A DNA stretch of 64,000 nt from Candidatus Sulfopaludibacter sp. SbA3. Lineage in GTDB: Bacteria; Acidobacteriota; Vicinamibacteria; Vicinamibacterales; UBA2999. Every line of letters begins with the position of its first letter. The first letter of the stretch is position 1. The notes below the pieces were generated by a model. It was not told where the DNA came from. It saw only the letters and a list, made by a program, of their open reading frames with translations, and ran no database searches. The translations under genes were made by a program, and so were the position numbers. Below are positions 18,492 to 27,130 of this stretch, piece after piece. The stretch spans positions 181,932 to 245,931 of the forward strand of contig CAMDNQ010000003.1 of assembly GCA_945903265.1 (NCBI GenBank), read 5' to 3'.

Positions 18492-18515
18492 CGCACTGCA
18501 GGTACAGGACTTACG

Positions 18516-20240
18516 GTGGCGAACATCCCTTCCAGGATCGGTAACTTCGAGGTCACGCGCCAGGTCGGCTCCGGCGGCATGGGGTCCGTCTACCTGGGCC
18601 TCGACCCCGAGCTGAATCGCCAGGTCGCCATCAAGGTGATCCGCGAGGAGGTCCACGACCAGGAAGTGCTGGACCGCTTCTTCCGCGAGGCGCGCGCCGC
18701 CGCGGCCCTCCGCCATCCGAACATCATCACGATTTACGCGAGCGGCCAGCACGAACACCAGCCCTACATGGTGATGGAATATGTGGAGGGCGATTCGCTC
18801 GCGGACATCATCCGGAGCCGCAAGGCGGTTCCCCTGTCGGACAAACTCTCGTACATCGAGCAGCTGTGCGCCGGCCTGCACTTCGCCCACCGCGCCGGGA
18901 TCGTGCATCGCGATATCAAGCCGGCGAACGTGATGGTCGACGGTGAAGGCATGCTGCGGATTCTCGACTTCGGGATTGCCCGTGTCGAAGGGTCGGGCCT
19001 GACGCAGGACGGCGCCCTGATCGGCTCGCTCAACTACATGTCGCCCGAGCAGATGCTCGGCCGTCCGATCGACCACCGCAGCGACATCTTCTCTGTCGGG
19101 GCCGTCGCCTACGAGCTGATTTCGTACCAGCAGGCGTTCAAGGGAAACATCAACGACGGCCTGCTGCACCGCCTCCCGCACGAAGATCCGCCCGCGCTCG
19201 GCAGCCTCGTTCCCGGACTGCCCGCCGGGCTCGAAGACGTGATCGCGCAGGCGCTGCAGAAGCTGCCGGACAACCGGTTTCAGGACCTGGCGGAAATGCG
19301 CGCGGCCGTCGCCGCCGTCCACAGCGGTACCATCAACGCCGACGACAGGACCGTGGCGATCTCGCGGCCCAACATCCCGCCGTCGACCGGCACCGTCCGG
19401 GCCTCCACGTCGACCGCGAGGTCGTCGACGACGAAGGTCGACTCCAGATTCGATTTCGACAACGTCAAGGAGCACTTTCCGGACTTCACGATTCCGGCGC
19501 CACCGCCACCCGAGGACGACGCGCCGGAGTCCGTGCCCCTGGCCGCGGAGGATCCGCCGACGGCGGTGCCTGTGTCGTTATCTCCCGCGGCTGCGGCGCC
19601 TCCATCGAGCACGACGGACCCTCCGCAAACGTGGGCGGTCAAATCACGAACGTCCGCGCGGCCGTCCACGGTGACGCCCGCGACGATGGGCGCCACCAGG
19701 CGCGACACGACGGTTACGAAGCGGCCGGCGACGGCCAGCCGTCCACCAACGGCCACTGCCCGTCCCGCGACAGGCACCATCGCGCCGGCCAGCAGCTCAC
19801 GCCGGTGGGTGTTGATTGGGGTCGCGGTCGTCGCGATTGCCGCCGGCGCCGTCGTCGCGCTTCCGTACCTGAGCGGTCCGCCTGCGGATCCGCTCGAGGT
19901 GCAGCGGCCTGCGATCGAAGCGGCGATGGAGCGGTTCAGGGTTGGCTACCGCAACCGCGACATGGAGGCGGTGGTCGCCGCCTTTCCAGAGCTGCCGGCG
20001 CCGGTGCGCCAGACGATGCAGCGGTCATTCGACAACTGCATCGTGTACGAAGTGACATTCGATCAGATGAATGTCGCGCTGGCGCAGGCGGACGCCGCGG
20101 TTGCCGAGGCCGACGTTCGGAGTGCGCACACGTGCACCCCGCAGTCAGGCGGCCGCCAGACCACGGCAATGCAGCACGAGGTTTACCGGTTGCGGAAAAA
20201 TGGCGAGGGGTGGGTGTTGAGCGGTCTAAGAGCTTGCTGA
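18516..20240 (+). CDS. Membrane Ser/Thr protein kinase (Hanks type), C-terminus altered by IS insertion
   Basis: The 574-residue protein starts at GTG 18516. Its N-terminal kinase domain has the glycine loop GSGGMGSVYLG, Lys40 in VAIKV, HRDIKPANVMV, LDFGIARV and GSLNYMSPEQMLG. A Pro/Thr/Ser-rich linker follows, then one membrane helix (about residues 429-450) and an extracytoplasmic domain. The IS5 element entered after SGL: the present end is SGLRAC, whereas the uninterrupted DNA beyond the element would read SGLTSAAQ and stop. Only the last few residues changed, so function is probably kept. Confidence 0.93.
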   Translation: MANIPSRIGNFEVTRQVGSGGMGSVYLGLDPELNRQVAIKVIREEVHDQEVLDRFFREARAAAALRHPNIITIYASGQHEHQPYMVMEYVEGDSLADIIRSRKAVPLSDKLSYIEQLCAGLHFAHRAGIVHRDIKPANVMVDGEGMLRILDFGIARVEGSGLTQDGALIGSLNYMSPEQMLGRPIDHRSDIFSVGAVAYELISYQQAFKGNINDGLLHRLPHEDPPALGSLVPGLPAGLEDVIAQALQKLPDNRFQDLAEMRAAVAAVHSGTINADDRTVAISRPNIPPSTGTVRASTSTARSSTTKVDSRFDFDNVKEHFPDFTIPAPPPPEDDAPESVPLAAEDPPTAVPVSLSPAAAAPPSSTTDPPQTWAVKSRTSARPSTVTPATMGATRRDTTVTKRPATASRPPTATARPATGTIAPASSSRRWVLIGVAVVAIAAGAVVALPYLSGPPADPLEVQRPAIEAAMERFRVGYRNRDMEAVVAAFPELPAPVRQTMQRSFDNCIVYEVTFDQMNVALAQADAAVAEADVRSAHTCTPQSGGRQTTAMQHEVYRLRKNGEGWVLSGLRAC

Positions 20241-21503
20241 AAAACGTTTATTCCGGGATCGACAGATCGCCGGTCCCGTACTACGATGGCCGGCATGCGA
20301 GGAGACGACCGCCAGCCTGATGCCCTCTTCAGTTACGTGTCCCCCGAGCAGCGTGTGCCCCAGGACCATCCCCTGCGTGCGATCCGCGCCCTGGTGGACG
20401 ACGTGCTGCGCGCCATGTCGCGCGAGTTCGACGGCCTGTACGCGACCGTCGGCCGGCCGTCGATCCCGCCGGAACGGCTGTTGCGGGCGCAACTGCTCCA
20501 GATCTTCTACTCGATTCGGAGCGAGCGGCTGTTGATGGAGCAGTTGGACTACAACCTGTTGTTCCGGTGGTTCGTCGGGATGGACATGGACGACCCGATC
20601 TGGGATGCCACGGTGTTCAGCAAGAACCGGGACCGGCTGCTCAATCAGGACGTCGCCCGCAGCTTCTTCCGGCACGTGGTCGATCGAGCCCAGCCCCTGA
20701 TGTCGGACGAGCACTTTACCGTGGACGGGACCCTGATCGAGGCGTGGGCGAGCCAGAAGAGTTTTCAACGCAAGGACGGTGGTACGGAGGGAGACGGGCG
20801 CGACTTCCGCGGCCAGTCGCGCAAGAACGACACGCACGCCTCCACGACCGACCCGGACGCCCGGCTGTATCGGAAATCGAACAATGCCGAGGCGCGGCTG
20901 GCGTACTTGGGCCACTTGCTGATCGAGAATCGTCACGGACTGATTGCTGATGCGATGGCCACCCACGCCGACGGCTACGCCGAGCGCGACGCAGCCCTGC
21001 GGCTGGTGCGCGCCCAGTGGCGACGAGCGCCACGGCGCCGGCGGACCGTCGGCGCCGACAAAGCGTACGACACCTACGACTTCGTCGAGGGCTCGCGCGG
21101 CTTGGGCACCACGCCTCATGTGACGCAGAACCTCACGCGGCGCGGCGGCAGTGCGCTTGATGCGCGGACCACGCGACACGACGGCTATGCGAGGAGCCAG
21201 CACGCCCGCCCGCGCATCGAACCGGCGTTCGGCTGGTTGAAGACCATCGCCGGGATCCGTAAGGTGAAGCTGCGTGGCCTGGCTCACGTCGACGGGCTGT
21301 TCGTCTTTGCGAGCGCGGCGTTCAACCTGATCCGCTTGCCCAAGTTGCTGCCGAGGACGGCCTGACATGCGAGACGAGGCTCGCCGACCGGCATTCGATG
21401 CCGAGCCGCGAACGACACGACGGGCGAATCTGGTTGCGCCCATACAAGGCGGTCGTCTCACGGTGCTCAGCGGCTGTATAATCAATCGTTTTTCAGCAAG
21501 CTC
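20230..21503 (+). mobile_element. IS5-family insertion sequence, complete (1274 bp)
   Basis: Perfect 17-bp terminal inverted repeats GAGCTTGCTGAAAAACG bound the element at 20230-20246 and 21487-21503. They are flanked by a direct repeat CTAA at 20226-20229 and 21504-21507, fitting the YTAR target preference of IS5. It contains one intact transposase gene and looks recent and functional. It interrupts the 3' end of the kinase gene. Confidence 0.93.
20286..21365 (+). CDS. IS5-family transposase
   Basis: The 359-residue protein has the DUF772-type N-terminal region (PSIPPERLLRAQLLQIFYSIRSER, MEQLDYNLLFRWFVGMDMDDPIWDATVFSKNRDRL) and a DDE domain. The first catalytic Asp is in FTVDGTLIEAWAS, the second in VGADKAYD, and the Glu is in RPRIEPAFGWLK. 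It is full-length and uninterrupted, so it could mobilise the element. It sits centrally between the 17-bp inverted repeats. Frame and length fit IS5-group elements; the subgroup was judged from motifs and target site only. Confidence 0.93.
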   Translation: MAGMRGDDRQPDALFSYVSPEQRVPQDHPLRAIRALVDDVLRAMSREFDGLYATVGRPSIPPERLLRAQLLQIFYSIRSERLLMEQLDYNLLFRWFVGMDMDDPIWDATVFSKNRDRLLNQDVARSFFRHVVDRAQPLMSDEHFTVDGTLIEAWASQKSFQRKDGGTEGDGRDFRGQSRKNDTHASTTDPDARLYRKSNNAEARLAYLGHLLIENRHGLIADAMATHADGYAERDAALRLVRAQWRRAPRRRRTVGADKAYDTYDFVEGSRGLGTTPHVTQNLTRRGGSALDARTTRHDGYARSQHARPRIEPAFGWLKTIAGIRKVKLRGLAHVDGLFVFASAAFNLIRLPKLLPRTA

Positions 21504-21530
21504 CTAACCAGCGCAGCGCAATAGCGCCGT

Positions 21531-22667
21531 CTAGCCAACGCTACGGAGCAGCTCGGCCCGCAGCTCGGCGCCTTCGGGCTGCTCGTGCAGGGCGGCCAGC
21601 TCCTGCTGCACTCCATCAAACAGCTCAATCATCTCCGGATCGAACTGCTTGCCGCTGTCCGCGCGCAGCCGCCGGGCCGCTTCCTCGGCAGGAAGCGCGG
21701 CGCGGTAGGGCCTGGCGGACGTCATCGCATCGTAGCTGTCGGCCACCGCCATCAGGCGGGCGTGCGGATGAATGTCGGTGCCGCCGAGTCTGTCCGGGTA
21801 CCCGTCACCATCCCAGCGCTCGTGATGGCCGCGGACCGCCGCCAACGACGTGCCGAGGAATGGCAGCGGCTCGAGCATCATGTGCCCGATCGTGACATGC
21901 GCCTCGATCTGCGCGCGCTCGACCGCATCGAGCGAGCCCGCCTTGAGGAGCACCGAGTCCGGAACGCCCACCTTGCCGATGTCGTGCAGCATGCCGGCAC
22001 GCCGGATCGTCTCGAAATCCGAGGAGTACTTGCCGCTGTGCCGCGCGAGCACCAGCGAGTAGGCGGTGACGCGCTCGGAGTGGCCCGCCGTGTAGTGGTC
22101 GCGCGCGTCGATCGCTTTCGCGAATGCCTCGAGCGTCGCCCGGAAGTGCCGGTGGCGGTCGTCGTAGAGCTGGGCCGTCTCGAGCGCCGCGGCGGCGTGG
22201 CCTGCGAATGCCGCGGCATACTCCGCGAGCTCGGGCGCGAACTGCTCGACCCCCAGTTTGTCGGCGTACAGCGCACCGATGGGGCCGGTCCGGCCGAGGA
22301 GCGGCACGCAGATCACCGACCGGACGCCGGCGGCCAGCACGCTCTGCGCCTGCTGCAGCCGGGGATCCATGCGGATGTCATGCACGATGAATACGTCGCG
22401 CGCCGTCAGCGCTTCGCGGACGACGGTGGAACTGGCGAACTCCGACACCGACGAGTAGGCCCCCGCCGGGCGGACGGCTCTCGGAATCATGGCGCCGGTC
22501 TGGGGATCAACGAGCAGGATCGCCGCGCGATCCGGCTTCACAATCGATGACAGCCGGTCGAGCACGCGATCGAGCAGCGCGGGCAGATCGTCGAACGCCA
22601 TCATCTCGCGGCTCGTCGCGAGCAGCGCTTCCAGCGCAATGCGGTCGATCTTGGGCGTGGAGTCCAT
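21531..22667 (-). CDS. GAF-HD-GYP domain protein (3' part of a probable FHA-GAF-HD-GYP gene)
   Basis: This 378-residue frame starts MDSTPKIDRIALEALLATSREMM. It has a GAF domain (about residues 20-170) and a C-terminal HD-GYP domain with HDIGK and HHERWDGDGYPDRLGG. HD-GYP enzymes hydrolyse cyclic di-GMP, and GAF domains sense ligands. There is no good ribosome site before the ATG. The preceding FHA frame overlaps it by 67 bp, and loss of one CG dinucleotide from the CG run at 22673-22678 would join the two into one protein. The original gene was therefore probably a single FHA-GAF-HD-GYP regulator. Confidence 0.85.
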   Translation of the reverse strand: MDSTPKIDRIALEALLATSREMMAFDDLPALLDRVLDRLSSIVKPDRAAILLVDPQTGAMIPRAVRPAGAYSSVSEFASSTVVREALTARDVFIVHDIRMDPRLQQAQSVLAAGVRSVICVPLLGRTGPIGALYADKLGVEQFAPELAEYAAAFAGHAAAALETAQLYDDRHRHFRATLEAFAKAIDARDHYTAGHSERVTAYSLVLARHSGKYSSDFETIRRAGMLHDIGKVGVPDSVLLKAGSLDAVERAQIEAHVTIGHMMLEPLPFLGTSLAAVRGHHERWDGDGYPDRLGGTDIHPHARLMAVADSYDAMTSARPYRAALPAEEAARRLRADSGKQFDPEMIELFDGVQQELAALHEQPEGAELRAELLRSVG

Positions 22668-23038
22668 CGCCACGCGCGCAGGATGGTCTGGGACGCAGAG
22701 GGCAGATCCGTCAGCGCTGTGGCGGGAGAGGTTGCCACATCGTCCGTGCTGACGACGTACTCGATGCGGCCGAACCGGACCACGTCGCCGGAAAGCACGA
22801 AGGCGCTCAGCTGCTCGCTCCCGTTGACGAAGATGCCGTTGGTGCTCCCGAGGTCGTCGACGGCGAGTTGCCCGTCGCGATCGACGGTCACCCGCGCATG
22901 CAGCCGTGACAGGCTGGGATCGTCGACCATGACATCCGCCTGCCGGCCCCGGCCGACAGTCTTCGACTGGCCCGCCTTCAGGACAATCGTCGGCAGGTGC
23001 GGAGAGGGCGTGACGGGTGCGAGGCGAAGCGCCGACAT
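22601..23038 (-). CDS. FHA domain protein (5' part of a probable FHA-GAF-HD-GYP gene)
   Basis: The 145-residue frame encodes a forkhead-associated domain: TVGRGRQADVMVDDPSLSRLHARVTV, then DDLGSTNGIFVNG, with the Ser/Arg/His contacts for phosphothreonine binding. Residues after about 122 (AWRWTPRPRSTALRWKRC...) are an out-of-frame reading of the following GAF gene, so the natural domain ends near SASQTILR. An FHA module fits with the Ser/Thr kinase encoded just beyond the IS element, which could phosphorylate its partners. See the neighbouring GAF-HD-GYP entry for the frameshift. Confidence 0.8.
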   Translation of the reverse strand: MSALRLAPVTPSPHLPTIVLKAGQSKTVGRGRQADVMVDDPSLSRLHARVTVDRDGQLAVDDLGSTNGIFVNGSEQLSAFVLSGDVVRFGRIEYVVSTDDVATSPATALTDLPSASQTILRAWRWTPRPRSTALRWKRCSRRAAR

Positions 23039-23094
23039 GGGCGAGTGAATATACCCCTAAATAACCGCGGTTACAGCCCTTATATCGTTCGTAA

Positions 23095-24120
23095 CTAGCG
23101 GCGGAAATAGAGGATCTGGTACTGCCGGACATTACGATTATGTTCGTCCAGCGTCTCGGCAAAGACATGCGAGCCGTCATTGCGGCTCACGAAATACAGA
23201 TAAGGGACAGAAGCGGGCATGACGGCCGCCTCGAGCGAGGCCTTCCCCGGCGCCGCAATCGGTCCTGGCGGCAGGCCTGCGTGGCGGTACGTGTTGTACG
23301 GGGAGTCCATCTGCAGGTCCGGGCGGCGGATGTTGCCGGTGTACCGGCCGGCTTTCCGAAGGGCGTAGACGACCGTCGGATCCGCCTGCATGCCCATCCC
23401 GATCCGCAGCCGGTTCCGGTAGACCGCGGCGACGATCGGCCGCTCCGCGGCTTGTCCGGTTTCCTTTTCGACCAGTGACGCGAGCGTCACCACCTGGCGC
23501 GTCGTGAACCCCTGTTCCGCGGCGAGGCCCTGCAGCGTCTCGTCATAGGTCGCGCGGAACCGGTCTACCATCGCGCGAACGAGGCCGGCCGCCGGCGTCC
23601 CGCGAGGAACCGGGTACGTTTCCGGAAACAGGTAGCCTTCGAGGTCGGTTGCGGCCGGGTCGATGTCTCTGACGAGCGACGCGTTCCGCGCGGCCTGCAC
23701 AAAGTCGGCGCCATCCCCGAATTCGCGCGACTCGTAGAGTGCGGCCATCTCCTCGATGGTGAGTCCTTCCGGAAAGGTGATGCGGCGGGCATAGACGTCG
23801 CCGCGGGCGAGCCGGGCGACGACGTCGCGCGGCGACACCGGGCGATCGAAGCGGTACTCGCCCGCCTGCAGCGCACGCGACTGCCCCGTCCACCAAAGCG
23901 CGATCCGGAACGTCATCTCGTCGCGGATGATCCCCGCATCAATCAGCCGGCGGCCGATAGCCGTGGTCCCAGTGCCTGACGGGATCTCGACGAACTGCTC
24001 GGCGCCGGCGAACCCCTGATACGGTTCGTCAAGCCGCTGCGACACGATCACCGCCGCGGCGCCAGCGCCAAGGCACGCGACAAGCGCGGCACCACCGAGC
24101 ATCTTTACCGCTGTGCGCAT
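23095..24120 (-). CDS. mltG: Endolytic murein transglycosylase MltG
   Basis: The 341-residue protein has an N-terminal membrane helix (about residues 7-27), a LysM-like region (VEIPSGTGTTAIGRRLIDAGII) and the YceG catalytic domain. The presumed catalytic Glu is in LASLVEKETGQAAERP, followed by VYRNRLRIGMGMQADPTVVYAL and SPYNTYRHAGLPPGPI. MltG cuts nascent glycan strands and sets their length. It overlaps ruvX by one base, the common ruvX-mltG pairing. The length is normal. Confidence 0.94.
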   Translation of the reverse strand: MRTAVKMLGGAALVACLGAGAAAVIVSQRLDEPYQGFAGAEQFVEIPSGTGTTAIGRRLIDAGIIRDEMTFRIALWWTGQSRALQAGEYRFDRPVSPRDVVARLARGDVYARRITFPEGLTIEEMAALYESREFGDGADFVQAARNASLVRDIDPAATDLEGYLFPETYPVPRGTPAAGLVRAMVDRFRATYDETLQGLAAEQGFTTRQVVTLASLVEKETGQAAERPIVAAVYRNRLRIGMGMQADPTVVYALRKAGRYTGNIRRPDLQMDSPYNTYRHAGLPPGPIAAPGKASLEAAVMPASVPYLYFVSRNDGSHVFAETLDEHNRNVRQYQILYFRR

Positions 24121-24584
24121 CAGAGTTCGGGGTCCTCGGCCATCGGTATCGGCCGTCCGGGCCGCGTATCCAGGTAATCCTGCAGGATCACGGCGGCCGC
24201 GGCCGCATCGAGCCGCTGCTTCCGGGACCGCCAGTTTTTGTCCGTCAGGGCCAGCCGGCTCTCCGCTTCGCGGCTGGTGAGCCGTTCGTCCTGCAACACA
24301 ACCTCGCGCTGCGTCAGCCGGGCAATCACGTCCGCAAACGCCGCGACGCGCGGCGTCATGTCGTTGGGCGACCCGTCCAGCCGCCGCGGCAGCCCGACGA
24401 CGATCGTCCCGACGCCGTCGTCCTCGGCCGCGAGGCGGGAGATCTCGGCGGTCGTCAGCTCCACGCCGTCGCTTTCCAGCGCGTGCGGACGCAGCACGCC
24501 CACCGGGCGCGCCAACGTCAGCGTGGCGTCACTGATGGCGACGCCGATCCGCCGTTCACCTACGTCGAGCCCGACGATGCGCAC
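24120..24584 (-). CDS. ruvX: RuvX/YqgF family putative Holliday junction resolvase / pre-16S rRNA nuclease
   Basis: The 154-residue protein shows the RNase H-like motifs of YqgF: VGLDVGERRIGVAISD at the N-terminus, VVGLPRRLDGSPN, VVLQDERLTSREAE and a C-terminal DAAAAAVILQDYLD with the last acidic residue. In E. coli the protein is implicated in pre-16S rRNA 5' processing; a recombination role was first proposed from structure. It diverges from the EnvC-like gene with a 24-bp gap and runs into mltG. Confidence 0.93.
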   Translation of the reverse strand: MRIVGLDVGERRIGVAISDATLTLARPVGVLRPHALESDGVELTTAEISRLAAEDDGVGTIVVGLPRRLDGSPNDMTPRVAAFADVIARLTQREVVLQDERLTSREAESRLALTDKNWRSRKQRLDAAAAAVILQDYLDTRPGRPIPMAEDPEL

Positions 24585-24608
24585 GGTATAATTCTCTCAC
24601 TTCCCCGC

Positions 24609-25775
24609 ATGACCCACCGCGCGCTCGCCTGCGCCGTTCTCACGATCGCGTTGTATACCGGTGCCGGTACCGGCGCTGGCGCGTTCGCCACCGCGCAGGA
24701 TGCCGATCGCGCGCGGACGGACGTCCAGGCGCGTCGCGTGAACGATCGGATTCGTGCGCTGCAGGCCGAAGCCGACCAGCTCGCCGGCCAGGCGCGCACG
24801 CTCCTCGTCGAGCTGCGTGAGCTCGAAATCGACCAGCAGCTGCAGGCCGAGCGCGCCGCGCAGGCGGGCGAGGACGTCGCGCGCGGTGAAGCGGCTGTGG
24901 CGGAGGCCACGCGCCGGCTTCAGGCGCTCGAGCAGCAGCGGGTCGCGCAGCTGCCAGACCTCCATGCGCAGCTCGTCGACATCTACAAGCGCGGACGGTC
25001 CGGGTACGCGCGGCTGCTGTTCGGCGGCACGTCGATGCGCGATTTCAGCCGCTCGACGAGGGCGGTGGCCGCCCTGATGCGGATCAACGAGCAGCGCGTG
25101 TCCGATCACCGTCGCACGCTGGACCAGATGCAGACGGAGCGCGCGGCGCTCGAAGGGACGCTCCGCACGCTCGAGACGGTCGCCGTCGACGCGCGCCAGG
25201 CACGGGCGGCCGCCGCCCGCGCGGTGGCGGCTCGCGGCGCGCGCATCGCGCAGATCGACCAGCGGCGGGATTTGAATGCCCAGTTCGCGGGTGAGCTTCA
25301 GCTCGCCTACGAGCGCCTGCAGCAACAGATGGCCAATGTGACTGCCGGACGGGCGGTGGAGCCGGTGGCGGTGCCGATCGCGCCGTTCCGCGGAACGCTC
25401 GACTGGCCGGCCGCAGGCCGAGTCACGGTGAGATTTGCCCAGCCGTCGGGACGCCCCGGCGATACGACGGTGCGGAACGGCATCGAGATCGGGGCGCCGG
25501 ATGCCGCGCCCGTCCAGGCTGTCCATCCCGGTACGGTCTCTTACGCGGAGCCCTTCACCGGCTTCGGCAATCTCGTCATCCTGGATCACGGGGGCAACAC
25601 GTTCTCCCTCTATGGGTATCTGGCATCCATCGCGGTAACCCGTGGGGCCGCGGTCGATGCCGGCGCTGAAGTTGGCCGCGTCGGGTCGGCCCCTGCCGGT
25701 CCGGCTGCGCTCTACTTCGAAGTGCGCGTCGACGGCCGTTCCGTCGATCCCGTACAATGGCTGCGACCCAGATGA
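24609..25775 (+). CDS. EnvC-like murein hydrolase activator (degenerate LytM domain)
   Basis: The 388-residue protein has a signal peptide, a long coiled coil (about residues 30-245) and a C-terminal M23/LytM domain. The LytM metal residues are changed: the usual H-x-x-x-D is replaced by RNGIEIG (Glu293 for Asp, no His), and the HLHFE motif reads ALYFE (Tyr369). It should therefore be inactive as a peptidase and act, like EnvC, by activating an amidase at the division site. The amidase is not in the window. It overlaps the CtpA-like gene by 4 bp (ATGA), the usual envC-ctpA pairing. Confidence 0.87.
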   Translation: MTHRALACAVLTIALYTGAGTGAGAFATAQDADRARTDVQARRVNDRIRALQAEADQLAGQARTLLVELRELEIDQQLQAERAAQAGEDVARGEAAVAEATRRLQALEQQRVAQLPDLHAQLVDIYKRGRSGYARLLFGGTSMRDFSRSTRAVAALMRINEQRVSDHRRTLDQMQTERAALEGTLRTLETVAVDARQARAAAARAVAARGARIAQIDQRRDLNAQFAGELQLAYERLQQQMANVTAGRAVEPVAVPIAPFRGTLDWPAAGRVTVRFAQPSGRPGDTTVRNGIEIGAPDAAPVQAVHPGTVSYAEPFTGFGNLVILDHGGNTFSLYGYLASIAVTRGAAVDAGAEVGRVGSAPAGPAALYFEVRVDGRSVDPVQWLRPR

Positions 25776-26932
25776 CGTCCCGCAACCGGCGTCTCATCCT
25801 CGTGCTGTCGACCTGCATCATGGTCTTCGCCTTCGTCGGCGGCTATCTCGGCCAGACGATCGCGAAGGACGATACGTATCAGCATCTGCGCGTCTTCGAG
25901 GATGTCGTCTCGCTCGTGCTCAACAATTACGTCGAGCCGGTGGACGTGCGCGAAGCCATGAAGGGCGCCATGAAGGGGCTGACCGACGGCCTCGATCCCG
26001 ACAGCGCATTCCTCACGCCCGACCTGGTCCGCAGCCTGGAGTCGAACGATCCGGGAGGGGCAGCCGAAGTCGGCGTCGACCTCACCCGGCAGTACTACCT
26101 GCGCGTCGTCTCCGCGCGCGACGGGTCGCCCGGCGCCAAAGCCGGCCTACGGCCCGGCGACTTCATTCGCGCGATCGACAAGCGTCCGACGCGCGACATG
26201 TCGGCGTTCGAAGGCATGCGGCTGCTGCGCGGCGCGCCCGGCACGAAAGTCGCGCTCCTGGTCATCCGCGGCAACGCGGCCGACCCGCACGAAATCGAGC
26301 TCACCCGCGAGCGGCTGACCACCCCGGCGATCGCATCGCGCATGGCCAATCCGACGACGGGATACATCCGGATCGTCGAGTTCTCGGCGAATTCGTCCAC
26401 GCAGATCAAGCAGGCCGTCGACACGCTGACCAAGGCGGGCGCGACGCGGTTCGTCGTCGACCTGCGCGGGACTTCGCGCGGCGACCTCGATGAGGGCGTC
26501 GCGGCGGCACGGCTCTTCGTGAAGGAGGGCCCGCTCGCGGTCAAGCTCTCGCGCGGCGGCGCAAAGGAAACCATCGAATCGCGGCCCGGCGACGGCGCGG
26601 TCACGGCGCCGGTCGATATCCTCATCGACCAGGGCACGGCCTATGCGGCCGAAGTGTTCGCGGCCGCGCTCGACGAAGACGACCGCGCCGATCTCGTGGG
26701 CATCCCCTCCCTCGGCCGCGCCGCGCGGCAGCGGCTCGTCAAGCTGCCCGATCAGAGCGGCCTCTGGCTGACGTACCTGCGCTACCTGACGCCCGATAGC
26801 GATCCGATTCACGAAACCGGTCTCGAGGCTGAAGTGGACGTCGAATTCTCCGAGATCGAGTTCGGTACTGAGCCCCCCGCAGCCGACGCTGCCCTCCTGA
26901 AAGCCCTCGAGCACATCGCCGCCAAGAAGTAG
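25772..26932 (+). CDS. S41 CtpA-like protein, catalytic dyad lost (probable pseudo-peptidase)
   Basis: The 386-residue protein has a signal anchor (about residues 7-25), a PDZ domain (about 95-180) and an S41 peptidase fold. In CtpA enzymes the dyad is Ser in G-S/T-A-S-A-S-E and Lys in F-G-K-G, 25 residues apart. Here the equivalents read GTAYAAE (Tyr291) and LGRAAR (Arg316), exactly 25 apart, so both catalytic residues are gone. The fold is otherwise complete, which suggests a binding or regulatory role next to the EnvC-like protein. The start at 25772 overlaps the upstream stop; ATG 25757 is an alternative. Confidence 0.85.
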   Translation: MTSRNRRLILVLSTCIMVFAFVGGYLGQTIAKDDTYQHLRVFEDVVSLVLNNYVEPVDVREAMKGAMKGLTDGLDPDSAFLTPDLVRSLESNDPGGAAEVGVDLTRQYYLRVVSARDGSPGAKAGLRPGDFIRAIDKRPTRDMSAFEGMRLLRGAPGTKVALLVIRGNAADPHEIELTRERLTTPAIASRMANPTTGYIRIVEFSANSSTQIKQAVDTLTKAGATRFVVDLRGTSRGDLDEGVAAARLFVKEGPLAVKLSRGGAKETIESRPGDGAVTAPVDILIDQGTAYAAEVFAAALDEDDRADLVGIPSLGRAARQRLVKLPDQSGLWLTYLRYLTPDSDPIHETGLEAEVDVEFSEIEFGTEPPAADAALLKALEHIAAKK

Positions 26933-26979
26933 TCGGGTTATACTGGCGGTTCGGGTTAACACCTGAATTTGCAACAGAT

Positions 26980-27056
26980 AGGCGCGTAGCTCAGCTGGTT
27001 AGAGCGCCTCCCTGACACGGAGGAGGTCAGTGGTTCGAGTCCACCCGCGCCTACCA
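26980..27056 (+). tRNA. tRNA-Val (GAC)
   Basis: A complete cloverleaf is visible: acceptor AGGCGCG/CGCGCCT, D-arm GCTC..GAGC, anticodon stem CCTCC/GGAGG with loop CTGACAC (anticodon GAC), and T-arm loop TTCGAGT. CCA is encoded. The first T-stem pair (A-C) is a mismatch. It lies between the CtpA-like gene and thrS. Confidence 0.95.
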
Positions 27057-27130
27057 ACCTTCGCTCACGCCTGGCACCTCGTGCGTGAGCTTCGGTTGGC
27101 GAGCCAAGGCCTGCTGCAAGCCACTTTTCC

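Noticed and set aside
21477..21482. TATAAT at the right end of the IS5 element as an outward promoter
   Set aside because: There is no matching -35 at 16-18 bp, and the next gene is on the opposite strand.
22667..23180. In-frame N-terminal extension of the GAF-HD-GYP frame
   Set aside because: The extension is out-of-frame FHA coding sequence and has no coding character.
26939..26944. TATACT as the tRNA-Val promoter -10
   Set aside because: No acceptable -35 is present at the right distance, so it was not listed as a feature.
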